Of a stretch of DNA of 5,729 nt, positions 5,533 to 5,729 are shown piece after piece. Source of the stretch: Alphaproteobacteria bacterium (GTDB taxonomy: Bacteria > Pseudomonadota > Alphaproteobacteria > ATCC43930 > CGMCC-115725). The translations under genes were made by a program, and so were the position numbers. Location of the stretch: contig JASHUO010000893.1 of the NCBI GenBank assembly GCA_030039975.1, positions 1-5,729 on the forward strand. Reading direction: 5' to 3'. The notes below the pieces were generated by a model. That model did no database searches, was not told where the DNA came from, and saw nothing but the letters and a program-made list of their open reading frames with translations. How positions within the stretch are numbered: position 1 is the first letter of the stretch; every line of letters begins with the position of its first letter.

Positions 5533-5559
5533 CAGCTGTCAGCTTTCAGCCGTCAGCTC
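5525..5559 (-). repeat. Heptanucleotide array A (five units), overlapping the recR start
   Basis: Read on the minus strand, five consecutive 7-bp units have the form NNGCTGA. The first two bases vary in the order GA, CG, AA, CA, TG. The last unit contains the TG of the recR start codon and the next two codons. The array is the inverted counterpart of array B at 5622-5656. Confidence 0.9.
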
Positions 5560-5621
5560 GGCGGTGCGTTGCGCGACCTTTTCACCTCGTCGGGCTCGTC
5601 CGGTGCTGCAGTAACCGTTCA
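5560..5621. other. 62-bp core between the two heptamer arrays
   Basis: This unique sequence would form the loop if the flanking arrays paired. I see no coding frame, promoter or convincing secondary structure in it. Confidence 0.5.
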
Positions 5622-5656
5622 CAGCTGAAAGCTGACGGCTGACGGCTGACAGCTCA
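5622..5656 (+). repeat. Heptanucleotide array B (five units), overlapping the ybaB stop
   Basis: Read on the + strand, five consecutive units have the form NNGCTGA. The first two bases run CA, AA, CG, CG, CA, and the last unit is degenerate (CAGCTCA). That last unit contains the ybaB stop codon, TGA on the minus strand at 5654-5656. The same unit occurs in the opposite orientation at 5525-5559. With four units aligned (5629-5656 against the reverse complement of 5532-5559), I count 24 of 28 positions identical. Confidence 0.9.
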
Positions 5657-5729
5657 AAATGGCAGCTTCATCCCCGGCGGCAGCTTCAGGCCGCCGGTGA
5701 GCTTGCTCATTTCCTCGGCGACGTGGCTC
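5654..5729 (-). CDS. ybaB: Nucleoid-associated protein YbaB/EbfC, C-terminal end (partial)
   Basis: The last 24 complete codons and a TGA stop (5654-5656) are present; the rest lies to the right of the window. The residues SHVAEEMSKLTGGLKLPPGM followed by KLPF match the conserved C-terminus of YbaB/EbfC, a small DNA-binding nucleoid protein, with its typical LPPGMKLPF ending. In many bacteria ybaB sits directly upstream of recR (often dnaX-ybaB-recR), which fits here and supports the call despite the short fragment. The gap to recR is long for this pair because of the heptamer arrays. Confidence 0.85.
   Translation of the reverse strand, partial: SHVAEEMSKLTGGLKLPPGMKLPF

Noticed and set aside
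4927..5628. A 233-codon + strand frame opposite recR
   Set aside because: It is a shadow of recR: no family resemblance, and it begins within the terminator's T-run.
5525..5656. The heptamer arrays as a CRISPR array
   Set aside because: The units are 7 bp, directly adjacent without spacers, and inverted between the two sides, so they do not fit a CRISPR repeat-spacer layout.

Overview
The window is a GC-rich bacterial chromosomal segment, most likely from an alphaproteobacterium. The composition, the ybaB-recR neighbourhood and the 11-bp-phased Pho boxes suggest this; the species cannot be told from the sequence. About two thirds of it is a phosphate-starvation uptake locus. The rest is the edge of a housekeeping DNA-repair operon.

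Left to right: (1) the C-terminal part of a TetR-type repressor on the + strand (to 415). (2) Convergent with it, and overlapping it by 7 bp, the end of a minus-strand operon pstS-pstC-pstA (3429 down to 409). This encodes a periplasmic phosphate-binding protein and the two permease subunits of a Pst-type ABC importer. Neither pstB (ATPase) nor phoU follows pstA, so the energy-coupling subunit must be encoded elsewhere. (3) A 396-bp divergent regulatory region (3430-3825) with an AT-rich core. I read a Pho-box promoter facing each way; both have phased half-sites, a 10-bp gap and a TAGAxT -10 hexamer. (4) On the + strand, a second, divergent pstS paralogue as a single-gene unit (3826-4878), followed by a strong intrinsic terminator (4902-4935). 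(5) On the minus strand, recR (5532 to 4939), preceded by the last 24 codons of ybaB/ebfC (from 5729). The 121 bp between these two genes are bounded by two oppositely oriented arrays of a GCTGA-type heptanucleotide repeat. One array reaches into the recR start codon and the other into the ybaB stop codon.

How it works together: phosphate limitation (probably through PhoB/PhoR) should switch on both pstS genes at once. PstS-1, the operon protein, would feed PstC/PstA directly. PstS-2 may share that permease or serve another. A hairpin between pstS and pstC could raise binding-protein output relative to permease. recR and ybaB are unrelated neighbours, separated from pstS-2 by the terminator.

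I found no wholly new system. The points most worth a second look are the mirrored heptamer arrays at ybaB-recR, the PstA with Val where E. coli has the transport-essential Arg-220, the missing pstB, and the paired divergent pstS paralogues with matching Pho promoters.
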